A DNA stretch of 64,000 bases from Solibacillus sp. FSL W7-1464 (lineage in GTDB: Bacteria > Bacillota > Bacilli > Bacillales_A > Planococcaceae), in assembly GCF_038004425.1 (NCBI RefSeq), contig NZ_JBBORC010000001.1:1093001-1157000 (forward strand), in the 5' to 3' direction. The translations under genes were made by a program, and so were the position numbers. Positions 27,282 to 37,325 of this stretch are shown in pieces. Below the pieces are notes generated by a model. That model had not been told where the DNA came from. It was given only the letters and a program-made list of their open reading frames with translations, and did not search any database. Numbering within the stretch: position 1 is the first letter of the stretch; each line of letters begins with the position of its first letter.

Positions 27282-29126
27282 ATGAACTATCGAAGTAGAT
27301 ATGCAGTATTTTTTATACTCGATTCGATCATTGTATTAACTGCAATATATATTAGTTACTGGCTGCTGCATCCGACAATTGATCTGTATACGAACAAAAC
27401 ATTGTTTATCAGTGCGCTTACGTTATTGTTCGCACACCATATTGTGGCGAATATTTATAAGCTTTACAGTCGGATGTGGTCCGTCGCATCGGTTAAAGAA
27501 CTCCTCATTATCGGATTTGCGGTAACCATTTCCGTAGTGATGGCGATGATTATGCAACAAGCGATTAACGGGGACATTTATTTCCGCGTACTGTTGATCA
27601 CATGGCTGCTCCATATTATTATGATCGGAGGCTCCCGCTTTTTATTAAGGCTTTTACATGAAAAAAGAAAAATAAAATTTGAAGGTGAAGCCATCCGCGT
27701 ATTAATCGTCGGTGCCGGTCAGGCAGGAACGATTCTGGCACGCAATATTAGCCGCAATGAATATACGGAATATGAGATTGTCGGCTACGTAGACGATGAT
27801 CCGAATAAAAAGTATTTAACACTGGTGGATTATCGTGTCCTCGGCACGACAAGTGAAATAGAAAAAATTGTTGAAAAAAAAGGTGTCCAAGAAATTATAC
27901 TAGCTGTCCCGTCTCTACCGAAAAGTGAAATGAAAGCATTATTCGAGCGCTGTTCGACTACAAGCGCAAACGTTAAAATAATGCCGAAAATTGAAGACGT
28001 ACTGACAGGCAAAGTGACGGTAAACGATATGCAGGAAGTGAATATCGAAGACCTGCTCGGCCGTGATGAAGTAAAGCTTGATATGCTGGCAATCTCTGAA
28101 GGGATTACCGATAAAGTAATCTTAGTAACAGGTGCAGGCGGTTCAATCGGATCGGAAATTTGCCGGCAGGTGATGAAATTCCAGCCGAAAAAATTGTTGT
28201 TACTCGGTCACGGTGAAAATTCGATTTACTTGATCCATATGGAGCTGACGGAACAATATAAAGATTTGGATATTGAAATACTTCCGGTTATTGCAGATGT
28301 ACAAGACCGCGAGCGCATTTTTGATGTGATTCAAACATATAAACCGGATGCGATTTATCATGCGGCAGCACATAAGCATGTACCGCTCATGGAGGCGAAT
28401 CCATTAGAAGCGGTAAAAAATAATGTATTCGGTACTAAAAATGTTGCAGATGCAGCCCATGCTGCTGGTGTCGACCGCTTCGTACTGGTGTCAACAGATA
28501 AAGCCGTTAACCCTCCAAATGTGATGGGCTCGACAAAAAGAATTGCGGAAATGGTCGTTCAAAATTTGGCTACAAAAAGTAAGACGACATTTGCGGCAGT
28601 AAGGTTCGGTAATGTGTTAGGATCTCGTGGTTCAGTAGTCCCACGCTTTAAAGCACAAATTGCTGCAGGCGGACCGGTTACTGTAACCCATCCGGAAATG
28701 ACGCGTTATTTCATGACAATACCTGAAGCAAGCCGACTTGTATTACAGGCAGGGGCACTGGCACGTGGTGGGGAAGTATTTGTCTTAGATATGGGTGAAC
28801 CGGTATACATTACCGATTTAGCGAAAAATTTGATTCGTTTATCCGGTTTTAAAGAAGATGAAATCGGTATCGAATATTCAGGTATACGACCAGGTGAGAA
28901 AATGTATGAGGAACTGCTTAGTCCGGATGAAATACAGGAAGAGCATGTATATCCGAAAATTCATGTCGGGAAAGCGAACTGTATGACAACAACTCAGCTG
29001 GAAATGTTTTTAGAAGAACTTGAACATCACGAAAATCCAAGATTAAAAGAAAAAGTTATTGCTGTAGCAAATGGGCGTTGGGAAGTTATTGCAAGTTTAC
29101 ACGCAGATGTCGCGGCAACAGAATAA
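27282..29126 (+). CDS. Membrane NAD-dependent nucleotide-sugar 4,6-dehydratase (EpsC/CapD/PglF family)
   Basis: 614 residues: four N-terminal membrane helices (about 8-120), a first Rossmann domain (VLIVGAGQAGTI, about 141-152) and a second (VTGAGGSIGSE, about 283-293). The catalytic Tyr of ordinary SDR enzymes is replaced by Met in NVMGSTKR, as in the UDP-GlcNAc 4,6-dehydratases. It probably turns UDP-GlcNAc into the 4-keto-6-deoxy sugar. ATG 27282 is preferred to ATG 27273, because AGAAAGG ends only 2 bases before 27273. A close paralogue occupies 62058-63893. Confidence 0.9.
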   Translation: MNYRSRYAVFFILDSIIVLTAIYISYWLLHPTIDLYTNKTLFISALTLLFAHHIVANIYKLYSRMWSVASVKELLIIGFAVTISVVMAMIMQQAINGDIYFRVLLITWLLHIIMIGGSRFLLRLLHEKRKIKFEGEAIRVLIVGAGQAGTILARNISRNEYTEYEIVGYVDDDPNKKYLTLVDYRVLGTTSEIEKIVEKKGVQEIILAVPSLPKSEMKALFERCSTTSANVKIMPKIEDVLTGKVTVNDMQEVNIEDLLGRDEVKLDMLAISEGITDKVILVTGAGGSIGSEICRQVMKFQPKKLLLLGHGENSIYLIHMELTEQYKDLDIEILPVIADVQDRERIFDVIQTYKPDAIYHAAAHKHVPLMEANPLEAVKNNVFGTKNVADAAHAAGVDRFVLVSTDKAVNPPNVMGSTKRIAEMVVQNLATKSKTTFAAVRFGNVLGSRGSVVPRFKAQIAAGGPVTVTHPEMTRYFMTIPEASRLVLQAGALARGGEVFVLDMGEPVYITDLAKNLIRLSGFKEDEIGIEYSGIRPGEKMYEELLSPDEIQEEHVYPKIHVGKANCMTTTQLEMFLEELEHHENPRLKEKVIAVANGRWEVIASLHADVAATE

Positions 29127-29181
29127 GTTATATCCTAGTTAGAACATAGTTTATATTTGTATTCGGAAAGGGTGTCTATAA

Positions 29182-30063
29182 ATGAAAAAAGTAAAAAAAG
29201 CAATCATACCAGCAGCAGGACTTGGAACACGCTTCTTACCAGCGACAAAAGCAATGCCGAAAGAAATGTTGCCAATTGTTGATAGGCCTACTATTGAATA
29301 TATTGTTGAAGAGGCAATTGCATCAGGTATTGAAGATATTATTATCGTTACAGGTAAAGGTAAACGCGCGATTGAAGATCATTTTGACCGTAACTTTGAA
29401 TTGGAAGAAAATCTAATAAGCAAAGGCAAATTGGACATTCTGGAAAAAATCAATCAATCTTCAAAAGTAGAGATTCATTATATCCGTCAGAAAGAACCTA
29501 AAGGATTGGGACATGCCGTATGGTGTGCCCGAAACTTTATTGGTGACGAGCCTTTTGCTGTTCTGTTAGGTGACGATATTGTGCGTGCCGAAGAACCGTG
29601 TACAAAACAATTAATAAACCAATACAATACAACAGGTTCATCGGTAATCGGTGTTCAGACAGTTTCTGATGAAGAAACACAACGTTACGGAATTATTGAT
29701 CCGATTTCTTCAGAAGGCAGATGCTATGAAGTAAGCAATTTTGTAGAAAAACCAGCTTTAGGTACTGCGCCATCTAACTTGGCTATTATGGGTCGCTATG
29801 TTTTAACGCCAGAAATTTTTTCGTTTTTAGAAACGCAAGAGACTGGTGCAGGCGGCGAAATCCAGCTGACGGATGCCATTCAAAAACTGAATGAAAGTCA
29901 AAAGGTATATGCTTATGATTTTGAAGGTGTGCGCTATGATGTTGGAGAAAAGTTAGGGTTTATTACAACAACGATTGAGTTTGCTTTGCAGAATGAAGAA
30001 ATTCGGTCTGATTTATTAGTATATCTGGAAGAAATAGTAAAAAAGGGCAATGTAAATAGTTAA
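29182..30063 (+). CDS. galU: UTP-glucose-1-phosphate uridylyltransferase
   Basis: 293 residues, full length for GalU. The nucleotide-binding start [20 protein letters not shown] is intact (written in two overlapping family motifs GLGTRFLP and KAMPKEM), with further VEKP and [10 protein letters not shown] motifs. It makes UDP-glucose for glycosyl transfer and for the Ugd encoded at 48 kb. AAAGGGTG precedes the ATG. Followed by about 1 kb without genes. Confidence 0.95.
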   Translation: MKKVKKAIIPAAGLGTRFLPATKAMPKEMLPIVDRPTIEYIVEEAIASGIEDIIIVTGKGKRAIEDHFDRNFELEENLISKGKLDILEKINQSSKVEIHYIRQKEPKGLGHAVWCARNFIGDEPFAVLLGDDIVRAEEPCTKQLINQYNTTGSSVIGVQTVSDEETQRYGIIDPISSEGRCYEVSNFVEKPALGTAPSNLAIMGRYVLTPEIFSFLETQETGAGGEIQLTDAIQKLNESQKVYAYDFEGVRYDVGEKLGFITTTIEFALQNEEIRSDLLVYLEEIVKKGNVNS

Positions 30064-31075
30064 GTTATTGCTGTCAGGTGAAGTCTAGATACATCTATTA
30101 ATAGAAGGTACTCGGTTATGCTGTGGGTGGCGTGTCATGCGTCACTTTAGATGCTTTTTGTTATCAGGGGTATGAGGATGGGTTAGATGCCTAAATTTCA
30201 TCTAAAGGAAAGGGTGTTGGAATTAGTAAGTAGGATGCAATTGAGTAATACAAGAGGCTGTAGTTATTAGTATTTCTTCCAGTAATTATGATCCTAGTTT
30301 TATTTATTGGAATTGCTCTTCTGATATTTAGAAAGAGATAAGCTATTAATTTGTTAATTTATTAAACGAATCGGTTAGAAGTTCGGCAGTATTATGAAAT
30401 GGAGCTTGTAATGGAAGGTGTTAAGTCTCTTAGATGCTTAAGGGATTAGGGATTTAATGGATTAAACGGTGAAATATATTGCCCTGTTTGTATGTCTACA
30501 TATTTAAGAAGAAGTTGTTTTGTACTACCCATAGTCATGAAGATGTAATTAACAACAATCTAGGTGCTAAAGTACCTTAGTTATGAGGGCAGTCTTTCAG
30601 TAATAAGGAGCAAAATAATAAAGATTTTATTCTTCTTTTGATGTATTATAACTGATATTATTAAAAGTAGTTATCAAATACGGACAATACAAGTTTGTTA
30701 ATCAATAGGTATAACAGTTTTTTTGATAGAAGATAAGACATTAGAATGGAAGACAAGAATATAGAATGGAAGACAAGAATATAGAATGGTGTTAAGGAGT
30801 TAAGTATCGTTGTTAGATTGAACGCTAGAAACCGAAACCTTGTGGAATAAGGGGTAAGGCGTTTTAGTGAAGATTATAGATGATTCATTAAAATATAATA
30901 GGAAGAATCCTAGAGAATAGTGATTAAACTTTGAATATCTATTTAGTATTTAAGTGTTGGATTGAATAGATATTTCAGAAGTGACTATTAGAATTAGGTA
31001 GCAATTTTAGTGGTTTAATAGTTGGTTAGAAGTAAATTATCTAACTAAGTCCTAATCTACTAAAGAATAAATTTT
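30064..31075. other. 1-kb gene-free AT-rich stretch after galU
   Basis: No ORF with a ribosome site or recognisable product is seen on either strand. It includes GC-skewed short repeats, an IR ctaggtgctaa/gtaccttag region near 30563-30583, and 2.4 copies of a 20-bp direct repeat. Probably decayed sequence or a long leader of the next operon. Confidence 0.4.
30742..30789 (+). repeat. 20-bp direct repeat, 2.4 copies
   Basis: tagaatggaagacaagaata starts at 30742 and 30762, and tagaatgg restarts at 30782; period exactly 20. The first copy is preceded by t, giving ATTAGAA as in the recA-rny array. Confidence 0.75.
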
Positions 31076-31090
31076 AAGGAGTGTAGCTGG

Positions 31091-31720
31091 ATGTATATGA
31101 AGGTTAAAAGAGTGATAGACATTACTCTTTCTTTAACAGGATTAATCGTGTTGTCACCCATTTTTTTAATTCTAATAATTGCTATTAAGATGGATTCAAG
31201 AGGTCCCATTTTGTTTAAGCAAAAACGTGTAGGAATTAACAAAACTCATTTTTACATATTGAAATTCCGTACTATGAAAATAGATACACCTAAAGACACT
31301 CCAACTCACTTATTAGATAATCCAGAACAGTATATCACAAATGTAGGGAAATTTTTGAGGAAAACTTCACTTGATGAGCTTCCACAGATTTGGAATATTT
31401 TTATGGGAATGATGAGTATAATTGGGCCTAGACCAGCACTATGGAATCAGTATGATCTTATTGCTGAACGAGATAAGTATGCTGCTAATGATGTACCACC
31501 TGGGTTGACAGGTTGGGCACAGATTAATGGTAGAGATGAGCTTCCTATTGAAGTTAAGGCCAAGTTAGATGGTGAGTATGTTAAAAATATTAGTCTCTGG
31601 ATGGATATTAAGTGCTTCTTTGGGACAATCGTAAGTGTCGTGAAGAGTGATGGTGTAGTTGAAGGTGGGACTGGAGTGAAGAAGGAAGTTGTTAGTAGCA
31701 AGGAGAGTATTTCTAAATGA
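31091..31720 (+). CDS. Initiating undecaprenyl-phosphate sugar phosphotransferase (WcaJ/PglC/EpsL family)
   Basis: 209 residues, the small form of the bacterial sugar transferase family. One re-entrant membrane helix (about 10-32), the KFRTM motif, and the catalytic SLDELPQIWNI and GPRP motifs are all present. It loads the first sugar-1-phosphate on undecaprenyl phosphate, committing a repeat unit. AAGGAG supports ATG 31091. The stop overlaps the next gene (ATGA), so the two products probably act in sequence. Confidence 0.92.
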   Translation: MYMKVKRVIDITLSLTGLIVLSPIFLILIIAIKMDSRGPILFKQKRVGINKTHFYILKFRTMKIDTPKDTPTHLLDNPEQYITNVGKFLRKTSLDELPQIWNIFMGMMSIIGPRPALWNQYDLIAERDKYAANDVPPGLTGWAQINGRDELPIEVKAKLDGEYVKNISLWMDIKCFFGTIVSVVKSDGVVEGGTGVKKEVVSSKESISK

Positions 31721-32592
31721 AAAAAATACTGTTGACCGGAAAAAATAGCTATGTTGGGATGAGTTTTCAAAAGTGGCTTGGAAATTACTCTGATAGATAT
31801 TCAATAGATTCAATTAGTTTAAGAGGCAATTCTTGGAGAGAAAAAAACTTCTCTGAGTATGATGCCGTGGTTCATGTCGCTGGAATTGCACATGTCTCAT
31901 CGGATCCTAAAATGGAAGATTTATATTATAAAATAAACCGTGATCTGACAATAGAGACTGCTGAAAAGGCAAAAGCAGAAGGTGTAAAGCAGTTTATTTT
32001 TATGAGCAGTATCATAGTATATGGGGATAGTACTAGTGGTATAAAAGTTATAAATAAAAATACATTACCAACACCCAGTAACTTTTATGGAAGTAGTAAA
32101 TTACAGGCTGAAGAGGGAATTAAACTTTTAGAAAATGATAATTTTAAAATTGTTATTATTAGGCCTCCAATGATTTATGGAAGGAATTCTAAAGGAAACT
32201 ATCAAAAGTTAGTAAAAGCTGCTAAAAAGCTACCTATATTTCCAAAAATTGAAAATCAGCGAAGTATGCTTCATATAGATAATCTCTGTGAGTTTTTGAA
32301 GTTAATGATTGATAATGATGAGAGTGGATTATTTTTCCCACAAAATAGAGAATACGTTAATACAAGTGAAATGGTTAAATTAATAGCTAAGTTACATGGA
32401 AGGGAAATTAAACTAACTAAGATATTTAATCCTGTATTAAAGGTTTTAGGGGTGAAGATGGGAATTATAAATAAGGTATTTGGTAATTTAGTATATGAGA
32501 GAACTATGAGCAATTATAAAGATAATTACCGAATTAGAGATTTAAAAAAGTCATTAGAGTTGTCAGAGTTGGGGAGTGACAGTAATGAATAA
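31717..32592 (+). CDS. NAD-dependent nucleotide-sugar epimerase/reductase
   Basis: 291 residues, extended SDR: a start TGKNSYVG close to the GxxGxxG pattern, VHVAGIAHV, catalytic YGSSK near residue 128, and MLHIDNLCEFL. The group resembles reductases of 4-keto-6-deoxy UDP-HexNAc (WbpV type) that often pair with a PglC-like transferase. With the membrane dehydratase it could supply UDP-QuiNAc or UDP-FucNAc for the starter unit (inference). Overlaps both neighbours, so it is translationally coupled. Confidence 0.8.
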   Translation: MKKILLTGKNSYVGMSFQKWLGNYSDRYSIDSISLRGNSWREKNFSEYDAVVHVAGIAHVSSDPKMEDLYYKINRDLTIETAEKAKAEGVKQFIFMSSIIVYGDSTSGIKVINKNTLPTPSNFYGSSKLQAEEGIKLLENDNFKIVIIRPPMIYGRNSKGNYQKLVKAAKKLPIFPKIENQRSMLHIDNLCEFLKLMIDNDESGLFFPQNREYVNTSEMVKLIAKLHGREIKLTKIFNPVLKVLGVKMGIINKVFGNLVYERTMSNYKDNYRIRDLKKSLELSELGSDSNE

Positions 32593-33358
32593 TGTACATG
32601 TACAAGACAAATTTGAAAATCTAGTTTCCATAATAATGCCAGCATTTAATTGTGGGAATTTTATTGGTATTACTCTTGATTCTGTATTAGCACAAACATA
32701 TCAAAGTTGGGAAGTCATAGTGATTGATGATTGTTCTACAGACAATACTCAGGAAATAGTGAAGTTATATATGACTAAGGATAACAGGATTAAATATCAC
32801 AAATTAGATAAAAACTCAGGTGCTGCTGTGGCAAGAAATAAAGCTATTGATTTAGCACAAGGTAAATATATGGCTTTTCTTGATAGTGACGATGTTTGGT
32901 TTCCTGAAAAGCTAACAAAACAAATTAGCTTTATGGAAGAGTATGAATGTAATTTTACTTGTACTAGCTATACTAAGATTGATGAAGAAGGGAACTATCT
33001 TAACCGTACTATTAAAGCCCACAGCAAAAGTGATTATAATGGGATTTTAAAGACTTGTCCTGGGAACTCAACAGTTATTTATAACGCTACAAATTTAGGG
33101 AAATTTAAAATTCCTAATATAATAAAGAGAAATGATTACGTTATGTGGCTACAAGTTATAAAAAAAGAAAAATACTTGTATGGTATTGAGGAACCATTAA
33201 GTAGTCACCGGATTAGGACAAACGCAATTTCTAGTAACAAGTTAAGTCTAATAGGCTACCATTGGAAAGTTTACCGTCAAATTGAACAATTATCTTTAAT
33301 AAAGTCAAGTTATTTAATTATTTATTGGATTATAGCAACTGTTTTCAAATTGAGGTAA
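32585..33358 (+). CDS. Family 2 glycosyltransferase
   Basis: About 257 residues of GT-A fold: VSIIMPAFNCGNFI start, VIDDCSTDNT, GAAVARNKAI and the DxD-type FLDSDDVW. Soluble apart from a hydrophobic C-terminus. ATG 32585 has GGGGAG at 8 bases; an alternative GTG at 32576 overlaps that site. Starts inside the end of the previous gene. Sugar specificity unknown. Confidence 0.9.
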   Translation: MNNVHVQDKFENLVSIIMPAFNCGNFIGITLDSVLAQTYQSWEVIVIDDCSTDNTQEIVKLYMTKDNRIKYHKLDKNSGAAVARNKAIDLAQGKYMAFLDSDDVWFPEKLTKQISFMEEYECNFTCTSYTKIDEEGNYLNRTIKAHSKSDYNGILKTCPGNSTVIYNATNLGKFKIPNIIKRNDYVMWLQVIKKEKYLYGIEEPLSSHRIRTNAISSNKLSLIGYHWKVYRQIEQLSLIKSSYLIIYWIIATVFKLR

Positions 33359-33387
33359 ATGGGTCGTCTGTATTATGGAGGTAATAT

Positions 33388-34299
33388 ATGATTATAGTGA
33401 AAATTATAGGTGGTCTAGGTAATCAAATGTTTCAGGTAGCTTTTGCCAAAATGCTAGCATTAGAATTAGGTGATGAAGTTTATTTGGATGTGTCGGCTTA
33501 TAAAAGATATAAGATTAGAAATTATTCGCTTTCTAATTTAAACATTAGTAGTTCAATTAAATATGTAGAGGACGCAAAGCTATCTAAAGTTGAAGAATTA
33601 TATTTAAAATCTTGTCAAAATGCATATCACATATATCAAAAGATTGTAAAGGAAACTACAAATATTGATAAATTTGGTGAGATACCCTTTAAGTATTTAT
33701 CGAAAAGGGGGTTTTATTATAATTTTGATAGATACTATTATGATTTTTCTTTAAATAATACAAGATTAAAAAATATTTATGGTTACTTTCAAAGTGAAAA
33801 GTATTTTAAAAAATATAGGAACATAGTCCATGAAGAATTAAAAGTAAAAACACCACTAACTACTAGAGAACAATTAATCCTTGATGAAATTGAGTCTAGT
33901 AATGCAGTAGGAGTAAGTATGAGACTTGGTGACGATTATATTAATTCTCCGACCTTAAATGTTTGTAAAGAGGATTACTATTACAGAGGGATGGATTATA
34001 TTTATAGTAAAAACAAAGATGCAGTATTTTATATATTTAGCGATTCTATAGACCGAGTAAAACAACAATTTAAATTTAAGTATCCAGTTCGATATATTGA
34101 TGGATTTAAGGATTATGAAAGTCTAAGACTAATGTATTCATGTAAACATTTTGTTATATCAAATAGTTCATTTTCATGGTGGGGTGCCTATTTAGCTGAG
34201 AATAAGAATAAGATAATTGTAGCACCGAATAAGTGGTACAATAACACGAAAGAGAAACCTGATATATATTTTAATGAAATGACTCTATTAGAGGTGTAA
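33388..34299 (+). CDS. Family 11 glycosyltransferase (alpha-1,2-fucosyltransferase-like)
   Basis: 303 residues with the GT11 marks: IIGGLGNQMFQVAFA at the N-terminus, VSMRLGDDY in place of the usual HxRRGDY, IFSDSIDRVK, and FVISNSSFSWWGAYL near the C-terminus. GT11 enzymes normally use GDP-L-fucose, but no GDP-fucose pathway gene is in the window, so the donor could come from elsewhere or differ. TGGAGG precedes the ATG. Confidence 0.9.
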   Translation: MIIVKIIGGLGNQMFQVAFAKMLALELGDEVYLDVSAYKRYKIRNYSLSNLNISSSIKYVEDAKLSKVEELYLKSCQNAYHIYQKIVKETTNIDKFGEIPFKYLSKRGFYYNFDRYYYDFSLNNTRLKNIYGYFQSEKYFKKYRNIVHEELKVKTPLTTREQLILDEIESSNAVGVSMRLGDDYINSPTLNVCKEDYYYRGMDYIYSKNKDAVFYIFSDSIDRVKQQFKFKYPVRYIDGFKDYESLRLMYSCKHFVISNSSFSWWGAYLAENKNKIIVAPNKWYNNTKEKPDIYFNEMTLLEV

Positions 34300-34325
34300 T
34301 TTCATACGAAGTGAGGTTAAAGAAA

Positions 34326-35183
34326 ATGAGATTTTGTTGCGGAGTAACTTTATTTTATCCCACTGAAAATGAATTGGAATCAATTGTAAAATATAAAGGC
34401 GTTTTTGAACGAGTATATATTTTTGACAATACAGAAGGTGTAGATTGTAAAAAAGTTGAGAACTATTTTACAGGAAAGAATGGTTTTACATATTTATCAA
34501 ACCAACAAAATGATGGATTGTCTGTGGCTTTTAATGTGATGTGTCAGAGAGCAATTGAAGAAGGTTTTGATTATATATGTTTATTTGATCAAGACAGCTT
34601 TATATCTGATAAGGATTTATCAAAAATGATAAACTTTATCGGAAGTGACAAATCAAGTAAAGTGGGAATATACGTTCCGGAGATTGTATATAACCATTTA
34701 GATGAAAGTAAGGCTTTTCCTGATACGAATGTTAATTTTATTGAAGTTGATTGGGCTATTTCGTCTGGAAGTTTTATAAACTTATATATATATAGGAAGA
34801 CTCAGGGATTTGATGAAAATTATTTTATAGACCGGTTAGATTTTGACTATTGTAATACAATTCGAATACTTGGTTTTAACATTATTAGATTCAAAAATGC
34901 TATCTTGTACCAAAGTTTAGGGGAGAAGAAAAGAGTTTTATTCAGTAACGTGTCACAACATAATGCTCTTAGACATTACTATATATTTAGAAATAGGATG
35001 TACTTCTATCTTAAGAAAAATAACTTTAGTTTATATAGAGTGCTAAAACTAAGTTTAATGTCAATAAATCATTTACTAAAGATTCTAGTTTTAGAAGATC
35101 AAAAGAAAAATAAAATTAGTATGGTGGTGGTTGGTAGCAAGGACTTCTTTTATGGGAAGATGGGGAAATATAGTAAAAAATAA
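34326..35183 (+). CDS. Family 2 glycosyltransferase, rhamnosyltransferase-like
   Basis: About 285 residues. The start (VTLFYPTENELE), the VYIFDNT strand, GLSVAFNVMCQRAIEEG and LFDQDSF match the rhamnosyltransferase group of GT2, where the DQD replaces the DxD. Given rmlABCD in the locus, L-rhamnose is a reasonable donor sugar (inference). ATG 34326 is preferred over GTG 34311, since GTGAGG there looks like the ribosome site. Confidence 0.82.
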   Translation: MRFCCGVTLFYPTENELESIVKYKGVFERVYIFDNTEGVDCKKVENYFTGKNGFTYLSNQQNDGLSVAFNVMCQRAIEEGFDYICLFDQDSFISDKDLSKMINFIGSDKSSKVGIYVPEIVYNHLDESKAFPDTNVNFIEVDWAISSGSFINLYIYRKTQGFDENYFIDRLDFDYCNTIRILGFNIIRFKNAILYQSLGEKKRVLFSNVSQHNALRHYYIFRNRMYFYLKKNNFSLYRVLKLSLMSINHLLKILVLEDQKKNKISMVVVGSKDFFYGKMGKYSKK

Positions 35184-35348
35184 ATAAGTAACTAACTATT
35201 AACTTAAAGGACTGAATAATATATCTAATTTATAATTTATAGCAATGTATCTTATATTCTGGTTTAAGATTTTTCCGAGTGTTATATTGTTGTAATACTG
35301 AAATATTTATATGGTTCTTTGAGGCAAACAACTAAAGGAGTAAATTAC

Positions 35349-36608
35349 GTGGCTTTATTGTTATCATTCATGTGTATCTTAATACTGATTCTAGGAATCA
35401 TTACCGAAAAAAGCTTTTTAAATCCCTTAGTGTTGTTTAGTGTATTGTGGGCATTTATTCTTTTTTTGGCTCAATTCGAACTCTATGGGCTAACTGGAAT
35501 ATCAAGCTATGCCTTTTTAATAGTTTTTATAGGGATAATATCTTTCTTTGTCGGTTACTATTCATTTAGATTAATTGGTAAAAATAGCAAAGGAATGATA
35601 GTGAAGTTTGAGCTCATAGAAGTGACTCGTGAATTAAATATAATTTTTAATATTTTGTTAATAATATCTTTTATTGTATTGTTAATCACTTCTAGTACTT
35701 CTCTAACATTATTATTACAAGGATATACTTTACATGATATACGATACGTTGTGGGGATGGATAGATTTAGTTCAGGAGTTATTAATATATTATATTCGTA
35801 TGTTGCAAAACCATTCACAATATTGTTAATACCTATTTCAGCTTATTACTTTTTTAAGGAACAAAGGAACACTAAGTATTTGTTATTAGCGTTCATTCTT
35901 ATAACAATGAACGTTATAACAGATGGCGGTAGATTTATTGTATTATATATAATAATTAATTATACGATTGCATTCTTTATGCTTAAGAAGCCAAAAGAAT
36001 ATAAATTTAAGATCAAGAGAAATATCTCATTTTATCTCTTAGTCTTATTTAGTTTTTCTTTTATTATATATATAACAGTTGCAAGAGAAGTTTCTATTTC
36101 AGAAACAGCCTATGTATACTTAGTAGGAGCACTACCTCACTTAAGTTATAGATTAGAAGTATTTGGTGATTTGAATTATTCTTATACTTACGGGTTTTCA
36201 TCATTACTAGGAATTATTCGTCCTTTTTTTGTTGTTTTACAAAGTATAGGATTCTCATTTCCAGAATTAGCTAATTACGCTGAGGGATTAACTATGGCAA
36301 TTGAGGATGCAGTATTGATAGGTGATGGAGTAAGGTTTAATGCATTTACCACATTGTTTTATAACTTTTATATGGATTTAGGGATTTTAGGAGTGGTTAT
36401 GGGCTCGTTTTTGTACGGCCTATTCTCAAGCTTTAGCTATTATAAGATACTAAATAAAATGAATCTAGTAAACTTTTCGATATATTTATTAATAATGCAG
36501 TCTTTATTGACTTCTATGGTTCGATTTCAATTCTCAAAATTCTCCTTTGCACTGTGTTTCATCTATTTAATGATAATAACAATTAGAGTAAAGAGAAATC
36601 GTAGATAG
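35349..36608 (+). CDS. Wzy-type oligosaccharide repeat-unit polymerase
   Basis: About 419 residues, very hydrophobic, around ten to twelve membrane segments with a larger outside loop (about 240-330). Low sequence conservation is normal for Wzy. Position between glycosyltransferases and with a Wzx flippase in the same locus supports polymerase. GTG 35349 has AAAGGAG at 8 bases; an earlier TTG (35319) lacks a site. The 165-base gap upstream has no gene. Confidence 0.78.
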   Translation: MALLLSFMCILILILGIITEKSFLNPLVLFSVLWAFILFLAQFELYGLTGISSYAFLIVFIGIISFFVGYYSFRLIGKNSKGMIVKFELIEVTRELNIIFNILLIISFIVLLITSSTSLTLLLQGYTLHDIRYVVGMDRFSSGVINILYSYVAKPFTILLIPISAYYFFKEQRNTKYLLLAFILITMNVITDGGRFIVLYIIINYTIAFFMLKKPKEYKFKIKRNISFYLLVLFSFSFIIYITVAREVSISETAYVYLVGALPHLSYRLEVFGDLNYSYTYGFSSLLGIIRPFFVVLQSIGFSFPELANYAEGLTMAIEDAVLIGDGVRFNAFTTLFYNFYMDLGILGVVMGSFLYGLFSSFSYYKILNKMNLVNFSIYLLIMQSLLTSMVRFQFSKFSFALCFIYLMIITIRVKRNRR

Positions 36609-36639
36609 GTAAAACATTATAATTAATTAGGTTGTCTTA

Positions 36640-37182
36640 AAGACCCCCCTCTCGTAAAATGTTCAATCAAGCTAAACAGTTGAATTGGCAATTGAATGGA
36701 AAAATGTAATATGCGAAGGCGTTAGCGAATGATTTACAAAAAAAAGAAAAGGTACTGGCCGCCGAACCGCAAATATTTTCTCATTCTGTAAAATAACTAT
36801 TTGAAGAAGAACGAATAGAGGTATTAATAGTTATGAAGCAATATGAATAGGAGTATTTACCAATGCAAATTGTCTCAAAGTTAGCTGATTGTGAAATGTA
36901 CATGGCTTCTGAATCAACATTATACTGAGTATTACGCGAAGAATAGATACAAAATCTCCGTGCTAATGTCCACCAAAAAGTCATCTGGCGGTCGCACCCA
37001 ATCAAATTTGAACCTGGGATATTAAGGGACTAGTAGAACCTGAGTAAGGCATATTTTATCGCAAATTTATCAGCTGCGAAGTTTAGGAAACTAAAGAAGC
37101 TAAATATGCAGAACAGCTGATAAAAAAACGGTGTGAATGAAAAAATTCAAGGTGCACTACTCGTTCCTCATTCAGAAAATAA
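36640..37182 (+). pseudogene. IS3-family transposase relic, 5' part
   Basis: Several frames joined give a decayed transposase: an N-terminal part, then MQIVSKLADCEMYMASESTLY and VLREE, matching the conserved QIVPxLADxGxYIASESTFYRVLRE of IS3-family OrfB, and near the right edge IQGALLVPHSEN, matching the catalytic VLHSDNG. Stops and frameshifts are frequent. The series is cut precisely by the IS21 element and resumes at 39703. Confidence 0.65.
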
Positions 37183-37325
37183 CAGCTGTAAACGCTAAAC
37201 TAGAGTTAACAGTTTTCCACAAATAGAAATCAACAGAATTCCCCAAATAAGATTAAACAGTTATCCAAAAACTATCATTCTTTCAATATACTTATATTAA
37301 GTTTATTGAAGGTGAGGAATTAGGA

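Noticed and set aside
30298-30351. 17-codon frame MILVLFIGIALLIFRKR, like the tail of an LPXTG-anchored protein
   Set aside because: No ribosome site, no LPXTG motif and no open frame upstream; at most the remnant of a lost gene.
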